This document shows positions 28,006 to 37,189 of a DNA stretch of 64,000 nucleotides, piece by piece. Positions within the stretch are counted from its first letter, which is position 1, and each line of letters begins with the position of its first letter. A program made the translations under genes and the position numbers. Source of the DNA: Pseudoduganella violacea (lineage in GTDB: Bacteria; Pseudomonadota; Gammaproteobacteria; Burkholderiales; Burkholderiaceae_D); assembly GCF_014191875.1 (NCBI RefSeq), contig NZ_JACHXD010000001.1, positions 651,304-715,303 of the forward strand, read 5' to 3'. The notes beneath the pieces are model-generated. The model had not been told where the DNA came from and ran no database searches. It was given only the letters and a program-made list of their open reading frames with translations.

Positions 28006-31000
28006 TCACGCCAGCGGCAGCTCCTTGCGCGCCACCTCCGGCGCCGCCGTTTCCGGCGCGCCGCCAGGCGCGGCGTGCGCCTGCTGGAAGTAGCGGCGCG
28101 CGCGCCTTCCCCAGGTATCCAGATAGCTGTAGGCGACCGGCACCACCACCAGGGTCAGCAAGGTGGAGGTGAGCACGCCGCCGATCACGGCGCGCCCCAT
28201 CGGCGCCTGGATCTCGCCGCCTTCACCGGCGCCGATGGCCATCGGCAGCATGCCGAAGATCATGGCCAGCGTCGTCATCAGGATCGGCCGCAGCCGCACC
28301 TGGCCGGCGTGCAGCAGCGCTTCATGCTGGCCCATGCCTTCGCGCTGCGCCTGGTTGCTGAAGTCCACCAGCAGAATCGCATTCTTGGTGACCAGGCCCA
28401 TGAGCATGATGAAGCCGATCACCGAAAACACATTCAGCGTGCTGCCCGTCGCCAGCAGGGCCAGTACCACCCCGATCAGCGACAGCGAGAGGGAGCTCAT
28501 GATCGCCAGCGGCTGCAGGAAGCTGGCGAACTGCGAGGCCAGCACCAGGTAGATGAAGATCACGGCGATCGCCAAGGCCACGCTGGCCGCCTGCTGCATT
28601 TCGCGCATCTGCTTCATGCCGCCACCGAGGTCGAACTGCACGCCGGGCGGCAGGGCGATGGCGCGCGTCATCGCCTGGACTTCCTGCCCCACGTCGCCGG
28701 CCGGCCGCCCCTGCACATTGGCGTAGATGCCGACCCGGCGCTGCATGAACTGGCGGCCGATCACCTGCGGGCTGTAGGCCGGCCGGAAATCGGCGATCTG
28801 GCGCAGCGGCACCATCACCGGCGCGCTTTGCGAGATGCCGAGCGGCGTGCCCAATGGGCCAGGCAAGCCGGCCGCCAGCGCCAGATCGGCCAGGTCGCCG
28901 GCATCCTGGCGCAGGTGCTTGGGCAGCTGCACGCTGATGTCGTAGTTCTGGCCATCGGGACCCAGCCAGCGGCCGATCGGGTCGCCCGACAGCAGGGGGC
29001 GCAGCGTGGCGCCGATCTGCTCGGGCGAGAGGCCCAGGTCGCTGGCCACTTCCTGCTTGATATGGATGCCGATGGCCGGATTCTCGGCGGTCTGGCTGTA
29101 TTCCAGGTCGGTGATGCCCTTGATGGCGGCCATCTTCGCCATCACCTGGCGCGCGGTGGCCTCCAGCGTGTCGGCGTCCTGGCCCAGGATGTCGACCCGG
29201 ATCGGCTTGCCCCAGCCGAGCGAGATATCGATGCCGGCAATCTCCTGCAGCTTGGCGCGGATCTGTTGTTCCAGCACCTGCTGCGAGGGCCGCGCGGCGA
29301 CCTGGCGCGGCACCAGGGTCAGGGTCAGCAAGGCGCTGTTGACGCCATTCTCGCCGCCGGCCGTCGCCACCACCCGCTCGATGGCCGGGATTTCCTTCAG
29401 CGCCTGCTCGACCTGGCGCAGCTTGCCGTCGGTGTAGACCAGGCTGGAACCGACCGGCGTCTTGAAGCCCAGCGTGATATAGCCTTGATCGGTCTGCGGC
29501 TGCATCTCGCTGCCCACCGTCGGCAGCAGCAGCAGGGCGCCGATGAACAGGGCCAGCGCCAGTCCCAGCGTGCTCTTGCGCCAGGCCAGCGCGCGCCGCA
29601 GCAGGCGGTCGTAGGCGCGGTGCAGCGCATCGAGGCCGCGCTCGAAGGCGGCCAGCCAGCGGCCCAGCCAGGGCAGGCGCGCGAAGCGGTCCTGTTCCGG
29701 ATCGGGCCAGACCGAGGACAGCATGGGGTCGAGGGTAAAGCTGACGAACAGCGAAATCAGCACGGCCACGCTGACGGTCAGGCCGAACTGCAGGAAGTAG
29801 CGCCCGATCATGCCGTCCATGAAGGCGACCGGCACGAAGACGGCGACAATGGCGAAGGTGGTGGCCATCACCGCCAGCCCGATCTCCTGGGTGCCGTCCA
29901 GCGCGGCGCGCACATGGCTCTTGCCCATGGCGAGGTGGCGCACGATGTTTTCGCGCACCACGATGGCGTCGTCGATCAGCAGGCCGATGCACAGGGCCAG
30001 CGCCATCAGCGTCATCGAATTGAGCGTGAAGCCGAACAGGCGCATGGCGATGAAGGTGGCCAGCACGGCGATCGGCAGGGTGAGGGCGGTGATCACCGTG
30101 CTGCGCCACGATTGCAGGAACAGGAAAACGATCAGCACCGTCAGCGCGGCGCCTTCGATAATCATGTGCTTGACGTTGTCGAGCTGGCGTTCCACCGCCT
30201 CAGAACTGGAGCGCACGATGGCCAGTTCGACGCCTGGGGGCAGTCCCGCTTTCAGCTTGTCGACGGCGGCGGCGATGCCCTTGCCGGTTTCGACGATGTT
30301 GGCGTCCTGGGTTTTGGTCAGGCTCAGGCTGATGGCCGGCTGGCCGTTGCTGCGCGCCACAGAGCGCGCTTCCTGCTCGCCGTCAACCACGTCGGCCACC
30401 TGCTCCAGGTAGACCGGGGCATTGGCGCGCCGCGCCACGATGATCTTGCCGAAGGCCGATGGCTCCTTGACCTTGCCTTCCACCCGCACCAGTTGTTCCG
30501 TCACCGCGCCGCTGACGGCGCCGGCCGGCACGTCCTGGTTGCGGTTCTGCACCGCGCGGATGACTTCATTGACGCCGACCGCCTGCGCCTTCATGCGCTC
30601 CGGCCGCAGCTGGATCTGGATGCGGCGGCTGGTCTGTCCGCTGACCTCGATTGTGCCGACCCCGGCGACGCCGCGCAGGCGCTTGACGATGAGTTGCTCG
30701 GTCAGCGTCGACAGCTGGCGCGGATCGACGCTGGCCGAACTGACCGTCAATGTGGCCACCGGCTCGGCGTTTTCCTGCTGGCGCAGGATTTGCGGGTCTT
30801 TCGCTTCGCGCGGGAATTGCGGGCGCAGCTGCGCCATCTTGTCGCGCAATTCCTGCATGGCGCGGTCGACGTCGGCCTGCAGGGTCAGGCCGATCCAGGT
30901 CACGCTGCGCCCCTCGTAGGAGCTGGAAGCGAGAAAGTCGATGCCGCTGATCGTGTTGACCGCTTCTTCGATGGGCTTGGTGATGTCGTTTTCGACGATC

Positions 31001-31170
31001 TCGGGCGAGGCGCCGGGATAGGCGACCTGGATCGTCATCATCGGCATCTGCACGTCGGGCATGGGTTCCACGCCCAGGCGCTGATAGGAGAACAGGCCGA
31101 GCACCATCAGGCCGACCATGACCATGGTGGCAAAGACCGGCTGCGCAATGCTGGTACGGGTCAGCCACAT
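28006..31170 (-). CDS. RND efflux transporter permease (HAE1/AcrB-like)
   Basis: 1054 residues, full length for a proton-driven inner-membrane RND pump. N-terminus MWLTRTSIAQPVFATMVMVGL, the TM4 proton-relay GLLIDDAIVVRENIVRHL with paired Asp, two large periplasmic loops, and the C-terminal NAILLVDFSNQ region are all present. It is the last gene of the minus-strand operon, one base after the adaptor gene, and has no outer-membrane TolC gene nearby. Probably exports the product of the upstream biosynthetic genes, although a general drug pump recruited by location cannot be excluded. Confidence 0.95.
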   Translation of the reverse strand: MWLTRTSIAQPVFATMVMVGLMVLGLFSYQRLGVEPMPDVQMPMMTIQVAYPGASPEIVENDITKPIEEAVNTISGIDFLASSSYEGRSVTWIGLTLQADVDRAMQELRDKMAQLRPQFPREAKDPQILRQQENAEPVATLTVSSASVDPRQLSTLTEQLIVKRLRGVAGVGTIEVSGQTSRRIQIQLRPERMKAQAVGVNEVIRAVQNRNQDVPAGAVSGAVTEQLVRVEGKVKEPSAFGKIIVARRANAPVYLEQVADVVDGEQEARSVARSNGQPAISLSLTKTQDANIVETGKGIAAAVDKLKAGLPPGVELAIVRSSSEAVERQLDNVKHMIIEGAALTVLIVFLFLQSWRSTVITALTLPIAVLATFIAMRLFGFTLNSMTLMALALCIGLLIDDAIVVRENIVRHLAMGKSHVRAALDGTQEIGLAVMATTFAIVAVFVPVAFMDGMIGRYFLQFGLTVSVAVLISLFVSFTLDPMLSSVWPDPEQDRFARLPWLGRWLAAFERGLDALHRAYDRLLRRALAWRKSTLGLALALFIGALLLLPTVGSEMQPQTDQGYITLGFKTPVGSSLVYTDGKLRQVEQALKEIPAIERVVATAGGENGVNSALLTLTLVPRQVAARPSQQVLEQQIRAKLQEIAGIDISLGWGKPIRVDILGQDADTLEATARQVMAKMAAIKGITDLEYSQTAENPAIGIHIKQEVASDLGLSPEQIGATLRPLLSGDPIGRWLGPDGQNYDISVQLPKHLRQDAGDLADLALAAGLPGPLGTPLGISQSAPVMVPLRQIADFRPAYSPQVIGRQFMQRRVGIYANVQGRPAGDVGQEVQAMTRAIALPPGVQFDLGGGMKQMREMQQAASVALAIAVIFIYLVLASQFASFLQPLAIMSSLSLSLIGVVLALLATGSTLNVFSVIGFIMLMGLVTKNAILLVDFSNQAQREGMGQHEALLHAGQVRLRPILMTTLAMIFGMLPMAIGAGEGGEIQAPMGRAVIGGVLTSTLLTLVVVPVAYSYLDTWGRRARRYFQQAHAAPGGAPETAAPEVARKELPLA

Positions 31171-31171
31171 A

Positions 31172-32368
31172 TCAGCCTTGCTCCGGCGCGCGGGATGCCG
31201 CTGGCGCGGGCGGTGGCACCGGCACGGCCGCCGCGGCGGCGCCGTCGTCGGCCAGACGCACGCGGCGGCCCGTTTTCAGTCCATCCAGCCGGACGCCGAC
31301 GATGCGCGCGCCCGGCGCCAGACCGGCCGTGATGGCGGTCCAGCCCTGGCTCGTGCCGTCCAGACGCGTTTGCACGGTTTGCGCCAGCAGCCGTCCCTGT
31401 TCGATGCGGTAGACCACCGTGGCGTTGCCCTGGCGGCGCAGGGCGGCGCTGGGGACCAGCAGGCTGGGCGTATCGGGCGCCAGCGCGATGCTGCCTTGGG
31501 CGAACATGCCGGCGCTGAGCGCGCGGTCGCGGTTGTGCACTTCGATATACACCAGCATGGCGCGCGCCCCCGCTTCCGTCTCGGGATTGACGCGCGCCAC
31601 CGTGCCGCTGAAGCGCCGGCCCGCATGGCCGTCCACCGTGAAGTCCACCTGCTGGCCGGCGCGCACGCGCGCGATATCGCTGGCCGGCACCGCGGCCTCC
31701 AGCACCAGATGTTCCAGGTCGACGATGGCGAACAAGGGCGTGTCGGGCGCCACCTTGTCGCCTGCCTGCACAAAGCGCTTGCTGACAATGCCGGCATAGG
31801 GTGCGCGCACGGTGGCGTCGTCCAGCGCGCGCTGGGCGATTTCCAGCCGGGCGTCGGCGGCGCCCAGGGCGGCGCGGGCCAGTTCCTCGTTGCTGTGGGT
31901 GGTGTCGTAAGCGTGCTGGGAAATGAATTGCTGGGCTTGCAGCTGCGTGCTGGACGCATGCTGGCGCTGCGCCAACGCCAGCCGGGCCTGCGCTTCCTGG
32001 CGCAGGGCCCGCTGCATGGCCAGTTGGGCGCGCAGATCGGCGGTGTCCAGCTGCAGCAGGACCTGGCCGGCGCGGACGGCCACGCCCTCGGCCAGCAGGC
32101 TGCCGCGCACCTCGGCATTGACCTTGGCGCGTACGGTGGCGCGCTGGCGCGCCACCAGGCTGCCCGAGATCGGCAGCAGCGCCGGCAGCGGCCGCAGCGT
32201 GGCCGTCGCCACCTCGGCCGCGGCCAGGGTCAGCACGGCCTCGGCGGGGGCGGCGGCGGGCGCGGTCTTGATGGGCTGGCCCGGCCTGCCCAGCCAAGCC
32301 CCGACTGCCGCCACGCCCACGCCCACGCACAGCAGGGCAGGCCAGATCATGCGCGACAGTTTGCCCAT
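31172..32368 (-). CDS. RND efflux periplasmic adaptor subunit (MFP)
   Basis: 398 residues from ATG at 32368. N-terminal membrane anchor (MIWPALLCVGVGVAAVGAWL), lipoyl/barrel-sandwich halves around VNAEVRGSLLAEGVAVRAGQVLLQLDTADL and DDATVRAPYAGIVSKRFVQAGDKV, separated by a helical hairpin (residues about 115-165), then beta-barrel and membrane-proximal domains. It bridges the RND pump to an outer-membrane channel. Start overlaps the upstream stop as TGATG, so it is translationally coupled to the flavoprotein gene; that coupling ties the pump to the biosynthetic operon. Confidence 0.93.
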   Translation of the reverse strand: MGKLSRMIWPALLCVGVGVAAVGAWLGRPGQPIKTAPAAAPAEAVLTLAAAEVATATLRPLPALLPISGSLVARQRATVRAKVNAEVRGSLLAEGVAVRAGQVLLQLDTADLRAQLAMQRALRQEAQARLALAQRQHASSTQLQAQQFISQHAYDTTHSNEELARAALGAADARLEIAQRALDDATVRAPYAGIVSKRFVQAGDKVAPDTPLFAIVDLEHLVLEAAVPASDIARVRAGQQVDFTVDGHAGRRFSGTVARVNPETEAGARAMLVYIEVHNRDRALSAGMFAQGSIALAPDTPSLLVPSAALRRQGNATVVYRIEQGRLLAQTVQTRLDGTSQGWTAITAGLAPGARIVGVRLDGLKTGRRVRLADDGAAAAAVPVPPPAPAASRAPEQG

Positions 32369-33543
32369 CAGATCAGCGCCTGCTGGATTTGCTCGTCGCT
32401 GGCCAGGCCCATGGCCAGCGCGGCATGGACCTGGTACACCGACTGGCTGGTAAAGGTGGCGTGGGTCAGGCCGGCGTTGGCGTCGCGCCAGAAGCGGTGC
32501 AGCGGCGAGCTGGTATGCAGGGCGCCGCCGCCGCAGCGGCAGAACACCTCGTTGATCGCGCGCACCGCGCGCCCGGCGCCGCGCACCTGTTCGGCGCGGT
32601 TGGCGGCGCGCCGCGCCAGCGATACCTCGGCGCCATCGGCCACCAGCGCATAGGTGGCGGCCACATTGGCCAGCATCGCCGCCTGGGCCGCGTGGACTTC
32701 GCTGGCCGCCTCGCCCAGCACCGTCAGCATGAACGGTTCCGGCGCCGCCTTGGTTTGCAGGATGCGCTCGCGGATCTGGCGCTGCGCCGTCGCCACCAGG
32801 CCCTGGCACATGCCCAGCACCGCCGCCGTGATGGCGTTCGGGAACAGCGACGACCAGGGCATATGGTAGAGCGTGCCGCTGCGCCGGCTGGCGGCTGCCG
32901 CCTCGCCCGACATCACGGCCGTGGTCCACAGGCAGCGGTAGGCGGGAATGAAGGCATTGCTGACACGCACATCCTTGCTGCCGGTGCCTTGCAAGCCCAC
33001 CACATTCCACGTGTCTTCCAGGATCTCGTAATCGGCGCGCGGCAGCATCACATGCATGCCCTGGCGCGGTTGCGCCGGCTTGCCGTGTTCATCGCCCAGT
33101 ACCGCGCCCAGCACCAGCCACTGGCAGTGGTCGGTGCCGGACGAGAAGGTCCAGCGTCCGCTCAGCAGATAGCCGCCGGCCACCGGCGTCGCCACGCCCA
33201 TCGGCGAATATGGCGAGGCGATCCAGGTGTCGGGCCGTTCGCCCCAGATCTCGTGCAGCAGGCGGTCGTCGTTCAAGCCCGCCTCCCAATTGTGCACGCC
33301 GACCACGCCGGCGATCCAGCCGGCGCTCGGATTGCGCGCCGCGATCGCCATCACCGCCTGCAGGAAGTCGTTGGGATGCGTCTCCAGGCCGCCGAATTCG
33401 CGCGGCTGCAGCATGCGGATCACATTCGATTCTTTCAGCAGCGCCACCGTGCTGGCCGGCAGCTTGCCCAGTTGTTCCGCTTCGGCCGCCTGCTCCTGCA
33501 GCAGCGTCAGCATGTCTTCATTCAGATTCAGCACGGATGCCAT
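32368..33543 (-). CDS. Acyl-CoA-dehydrogenase-fold flavin monooxygenase
   Basis: 391 residues with acyl-CoA dehydrogenase architecture: helical N-terminus (LPASTVALLKESNVIRMLQPREFGG), middle beta domain (SGRWTFSSGTDHCQWLVLGAV and NVVGLQGTGSKDVRVSNAFIP) and a C-terminal helical bundle ending HRFWRDANAGLTHA. The GxGS-type middle segment and C-terminal HRxWRDxxAxxxH resemble group D two-component flavin monooxygenases (HsaA/HpaB-like), which hydroxylate aromatics with reduced flavin from a partner reductase. No reductase is adjacent. A GTG nine bases inside (33534) has a better-spaced AAGGAT and may be the true start. Confidence 0.82.
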   Translation of the reverse strand: MASVLNLNEDMLTLLQEQAAEAEQLGKLPASTVALLKESNVIRMLQPREFGGLETHPNDFLQAVMAIAARNPSAGWIAGVVGVHNWEAGLNDDRLLHEIWGERPDTWIASPYSPMGVATPVAGGYLLSGRWTFSSGTDHCQWLVLGAVLGDEHGKPAQPRQGMHVMLPRADYEILEDTWNVVGLQGTGSKDVRVSNAFIPAYRCLWTTAVMSGEAAAASRRSGTLYHMPWSSLFPNAITAAVLGMCQGLVATAQRQIRERILQTKAAPEPFMLTVLGEAASEVHAAQAAMLANVAATYALVADGAEVSLARRAANRAEQVRGAGRAVRAINEVFCRCGGGALHTSSPLHRFWRDANAGLTHATFTSQSVYQVHAALAMGLASDEQIQQALI

Positions 33544-33568
33544 CCTTGAAATGGTTGCGGGTTAAGGC

Positions 33569-34126
33569 TTACTCGGCGCGGCGGCCCAGCATGCGCGACA
33601 GGGTGTGGTCCTTGTCGAGGATATGGTGTTTGAGCGCGCCGGCGACGTGCAGCACGATCAGGGCCAGCAGCAGATAACCCAGGTAGCCATGCAGGGCCTG
33701 GCCCAGGTCGGACCAGGCGGCGCTGAGCGGAATGGCCTGGCCGGGTTTGTCCGGCGCGTAGTTGGCGGGGAAGATCTCCCAGCTGAAGATGCCGAAGCCA
33801 TGTCCGCTGGCGCCCGAGAACAGCATGCCGGTCAGCGGCATGGCCAGGGTGCCCAGCAACAGCAGCCAGTGCACGGTCTTGGCGGCCAGATGTTCGAAGC
33901 GGGAAAACTCGCGCACCGGTTTCGGCAGGCCATTGAGCAGGCGCCAGGCCACGCGCGCGATGATTAGCGCGAAGATCAGCAGGCCGATCGATTTATGGAT
34001 GTGGTACAGCGGCCAGGCCTCGCTCTGCACCATGTAGATGCCCACGCCGCACAGGGTCAAGATGCTGAGGGCGACCAGCCAGTGCAGGGCGATGGTCAGG
34101 CCGCTGAGTTTTTTTTCGGTATCCAT
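33569..34126 (-). CDS. Cytochrome b561 family protein
   Basis: 185 residues with four membrane helices and the expected haem-ligand histidines (ALHWLVALS, YHIHKSIGLLIF, KTVHWLLLLG, ALHGYLGYLLLALIVLHVAGALKHH), matching the bacterial CybB/YceJ type. It would pass electrons from quinol to a periplasmic or membrane acceptor. AAGGAG lies before the ATG. An electron-transfer protein in a biosynthetic operon is unusual; it may feed one of the oxidative steps or handle a redox-active product. Confidence 0.9.
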   Translation of the reverse strand: MDTEKKLSGLTIALHWLVALSILTLCGVGIYMVQSEAWPLYHIHKSIGLLIFALIIARVAWRLLNGLPKPVREFSRFEHLAAKTVHWLLLLGTLAMPLTGMLFSGASGHGFGIFSWEIFPANYAPDKPGQAIPLSAAWSDLGQALHGYLGYLLLALIVLHVAGALKHHILDKDHTLSRMLGRRAE

Positions 34127-34158
34127 ATCTTCTCCTTGTTATCGTTAAGACGCCGCCC

Positions 34159-35736
34159 TCAGGACAGCAAAATGGTTTCCAGCTGCGCGACGACGCCGTC
34201 GAGCAGGGCTTCGATGGTGGAAGGCGCGTACATGCAGGGACTGAAGCCCATGCTCAGCTTCAGTTGCTGGCCCGCCAGCAGGACGTTCATGAAAGGCTTG
34301 ATCTCGGGACTGAACCATTTCTCGCCCTCGCCGCACGGTTCGCTGGCGCGCGCGAAAATGAATTCTTCCGTGCTGGCGCTGGCGAAGGGAATGAAGTTGA
34401 AGCCGATGTGGTACAGCGGCAGGCGGGCCATGGCCGCGCGCACGGCCGCATCCTGGTTCATGTATTTCAGGCAGGTCAGCGACAGCGCGTCGTCCTGCAC
34501 CGCCTTGGCCTGGCGCACGATGGATTCCACCAGGGCGATGCCCTGCAACTGTTCCGGATTGCGCAGGTAGAGGGTGGCGTAATTGATCATCCAGCCCACC
34601 GTCTGCAAGACATTGGCGTCGGGGATGGTCTGATAGATGCGGCCGTTATGCACCATGGCCAGCGCCAGGATCTCGCTGCCCGACCAGTCGCGGAAAGCCT
34701 GCTGCAACGCCGCCATCACCACATAGCTGGGATCGACGGCTTGCAGGCGCTGCAGCTCGATCAGGCGGGCGGTGGCTGCGCTGCTCAGCGAACGCGCGGC
34801 GAAGCCCAGCGCCGCCATGGCGCCGTCGGCCACGGGCAGACTGGCCGGATCGGGATCGGCCGGCAGCGGCCGGTAGCCGTCCCAGTTCTGCGCCTGCCAG
34901 TAGGGGTAATGCGCCAGCGCCGGGCCTTGCGCATAGTCGTGCAGCAGCCGGGCCCAGTCGCCCACGCGGCGGCCGGCGGCCGTCAGGCGCACCGGCTGGC
35001 CGGCGCGCAGGGCGCGGTAGGCGCTGGCGATGTCGTTGAAGAGAATCTTCTCCGAGATATTGTCGATCAGGATATGGTGCAGCAGCACGAACAGGCGTGC
35101 GCCGCGTTCGCCGCCGAGGTCGAAATACACGGCGCTGAAGGCCCGCTCTTCGACGCGGATGCGGGCCTGGTAGCCGTCGCAGAGGCGGTTGATTTCCTGC
35201 GCCAGCAAATGGTCCGGCGTGGCGCGCAGATCCTCTTCATGCCACCATGGCGCCATGGCGTCGGGCGCCTGCAGCTGCTGCTGCCACTGGCCGGCCGCGT
35301 CGCGCCGCAGCAGGATGCGCAGGCCGTCGTGCTGGCGCAGCACGGCGTCGATGGCGGCGCGCACCTGCTGCGGCTGGTCTTGCGCCGTCAGCCGGTACAA
35401 GTGGCCGACATTGTAGTGATTGACGTCGATGCGCTCGAACAGCCAGTAGTGCACCGGCAGCAGCGGGAAGGTATCGGCGTCCGGCGCGGCGGTGGCGGGC
35501 GCGCCATCCGTGGCGGCCTGCTGCTGGCGCACGCAGTGTTCCAGGCGCGCCAGCGTCGGTTCGCCGATCAAGTCGTCGATGGCGATTTCGACCTGGTAGG
35601 CGTTCCCCACATGCAGCAGCATGGCGATCAGCTGGATGGAGGAGCCGCCGATGTCGGTAAAGCTGGCGCCGGCCGGAATCTCGTCCAGATCCAGCACCTT
35701 GCACCAGATGGCGCGCAAATTCTCTTGCATGTCCAT
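34159..35736 (-). CDS. Carrier-condensation didomain protein (NRPS-type)
   Basis: 525 residues. N-terminal peptidyl carrier domain (residues 1-75) with FTDIGGSSIQL, the phosphopantetheine serine being S33. Then, after an Ala-rich linker, a condensation-type domain of about 430 residues with HHILIDN (220-226), which fits HHxxxDG except that the last Gly is Asn, plus GWMINYATLYLRNP, similar to C-domain motif 5. No adenylation domain is fused, so the carrier must be loaded in trans by the ligase upstream or by another route. It would form an amide or ester between a carrier-bound acyl group and an acceptor. AGGAG precedes the ATG. Confidence 0.88.
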   Translation of the reverse strand: MDMQENLRAIWCKVLDLDEIPAGASFTDIGGSSIQLIAMLLHVGNAYQVEIAIDDLIGEPTLARLEHCVRQQQAATDGAPATAAPDADTFPLLPVHYWLFERIDVNHYNVGHLYRLTAQDQPQQVRAAIDAVLRQHDGLRILLRRDAAGQWQQQLQAPDAMAPWWHEEDLRATPDHLLAQEINRLCDGYQARIRVEERAFSAVYFDLGGERGARLFVLLHHILIDNISEKILFNDIASAYRALRAGQPVRLTAAGRRVGDWARLLHDYAQGPALAHYPYWQAQNWDGYRPLPADPDPASLPVADGAMAALGFAARSLSSAATARLIELQRLQAVDPSYVVMAALQQAFRDWSGSEILALAMVHNGRIYQTIPDANVLQTVGWMINYATLYLRNPEQLQGIALVESIVRQAKAVQDDALSLTCLKYMNQDAAVRAAMARLPLYHIGFNFIPFASASTEEFIFARASEPCGEGEKWFSPEIKPFMNVLLAGQQLKLSMGFSPCMYAPSTIEALLDGVVAQLETILLS

Positions 35737-35758
35737 AGTGTTCTCCTGTGTGTCAGCG

Positions 35759-37141
35759 TCAGGCGGCGTTGGTGGCCGCTGCTTCGGGGGCGGGCGCGCT
35801 CAGGCTGTCGATCAGCTTGATGCGCCAGGCGCCATGCAGCCAGCGCCAGATGTTGTAGCCGCACTTCAGCGTCTCGTCGAGCACCAGCAGCCAGAGCAGG
35901 GCGAAGAAGCCGGCCGACGGCCCGAAGAAATACACCAGCGGCGCCGAGATGGCCCAGGTGATCAGAATCCCCGCCACGGTCGGCCGCATGCCGTCGCCGG
36001 CCGTTTTCAGGTTGGAGCCGATCACCATATTCACGGCCTTGACCGGTTCGGCCAGGGCCAGCGGCAGCAGGCTGGCGACGGCGATCGCCAGCACGGCGGC
36101 GTCGGTGGTGAACAAGGCCAGCAGCTGCTGGCCGAACAGCACGATGGGCAGGATCATGGCGATGACGATCAGGACGCTGTAGCGCAGCGCCTTGTAGATC
36201 AGCGTTTCGACCGTCTGATAGCTGTTGGCGCCGATGTAGTTGCCGGCCAGGATTTGCGAGGTCACGGTGAAGGCCAGGCTCGGCACGATGCACAGCAGCA
36301 GGATATTCCCGCCCAGGACGCGCATGGTCAGCTCCGCCGGTCCGATGGCCGACACCATGCTGAGCACGAACATCAGGAACAGCTGCACCGACAGCGGTTC
36401 CAGCAGCGAGGGCACGGCCACCACTGTGCTGAGGCGGGCGATCTTGCCGAAATCGGCCGATGGCCAGCTCAGGCGGATGGTGAAGCCCAGTTTGATCTTC
36501 TGCACCACGACCAGGAAGACCAGCGCCGAGAACACGGCCAGGATGCTGACGCAAGCCACGCCCGTGACGCCGAAGCGGCCCAGGCCCCACAGGTTGTAGA
36601 CCACGGCCGCATCGCCCGCGATGTTCACCAGCAGGATGATGGCGGCGGCGCCGATATTGAATTTGACGATGCCGTACAGCGCATTCATCACCTGGAACAG
36701 ATAGCGCGAGCCGAGAATGCCGTAGCCGCAGCCCATCAGCAGCAGGAACTGCTTGGCGATGGGCGCCACATTCTCCGGCAGGCCGATCAGGTCCACCATA
36801 TAGGCGCTGCCGAAGTAGAACAGCAGGAATTGCAGCGCCGAGATCAGCAGCACCAGCAACAGGGTGCTGTTGAAAATGCGCTTGGCCAGCGCGCTGTCGC
36901 CGCTGCCCAGGGCCTGGGCGGCCAGGGCCTTGGCGCTGGAATTCAGACTGCCGTAGAAGACGTCGCAGAACACCAGGATCGGCAGCACCGCGCCCACCGC
37001 CAGCGCCGCCTCCAGCGAGATCTTGGAAAGGAAGAAGGCGTCCACCGCGGGCACCGAAAATCCGACCAGAAACTCGATCATGATGGGGATCGACAGGCCC
37101 CAGAATTCCTTCGTCATTTTGCTGTCGGTTTTGCTATTCAT
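35759..37141 (-). CDS. MATE family exporter
   Basis: 460 residues, twelve predicted membrane helices in two related halves (first half FWGLSIPIMIEFLVGFSVPAVDAFFLSKI, second half LSTVVAVPSLLEPLSVQLFLMF). MATE proteins export cationic drugs or natural products with Na+ or H+. It lies inside the operon between the FAD monooxygenase and the carrier-condensation protein, 22 bases before the latter, so a role in product or intermediate export is reasonable. The operon thus has two different exporters. Confidence 0.93.
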   Translation of the reverse strand: MNSKTDSKMTKEFWGLSIPIMIEFLVGFSVPAVDAFFLSKISLEAALAVGAVLPILVFCDVFYGSLNSSAKALAAQALGSGDSALAKRIFNSTLLLVLLISALQFLLFYFGSAYMVDLIGLPENVAPIAKQFLLLMGCGYGILGSRYLFQVMNALYGIVKFNIGAAAIILLVNIAGDAAVVYNLWGLGRFGVTGVACVSILAVFSALVFLVVVQKIKLGFTIRLSWPSADFGKIARLSTVVAVPSLLEPLSVQLFLMFVLSMVSAIGPAELTMRVLGGNILLLCIVPSLAFTVTSQILAGNYIGANSYQTVETLIYKALRYSVLIVIAMILPIVLFGQQLLALFTTDAAVLAIAVASLLPLALAEPVKAVNMVIGSNLKTAGDGMRPTVAGILITWAISAPLVYFFGPSAGFFALLWLLVLDETLKCGYNIWRWLHGAWRIKLIDSLSAPAPEAAATNAA

Positions 37142-37189
37142 GCTGTATCGGACTCGCTTGGAAAAAGTGATGAATGGCGCGGCGCCATA

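Noticed and set aside
28075..31332. Open frame of over 1000 codons on + strand opposite the RND pump
   Set aside because: Mirror of the pump's codon bias; composition dominated by His, Arg, Gln and Asp, no domain.
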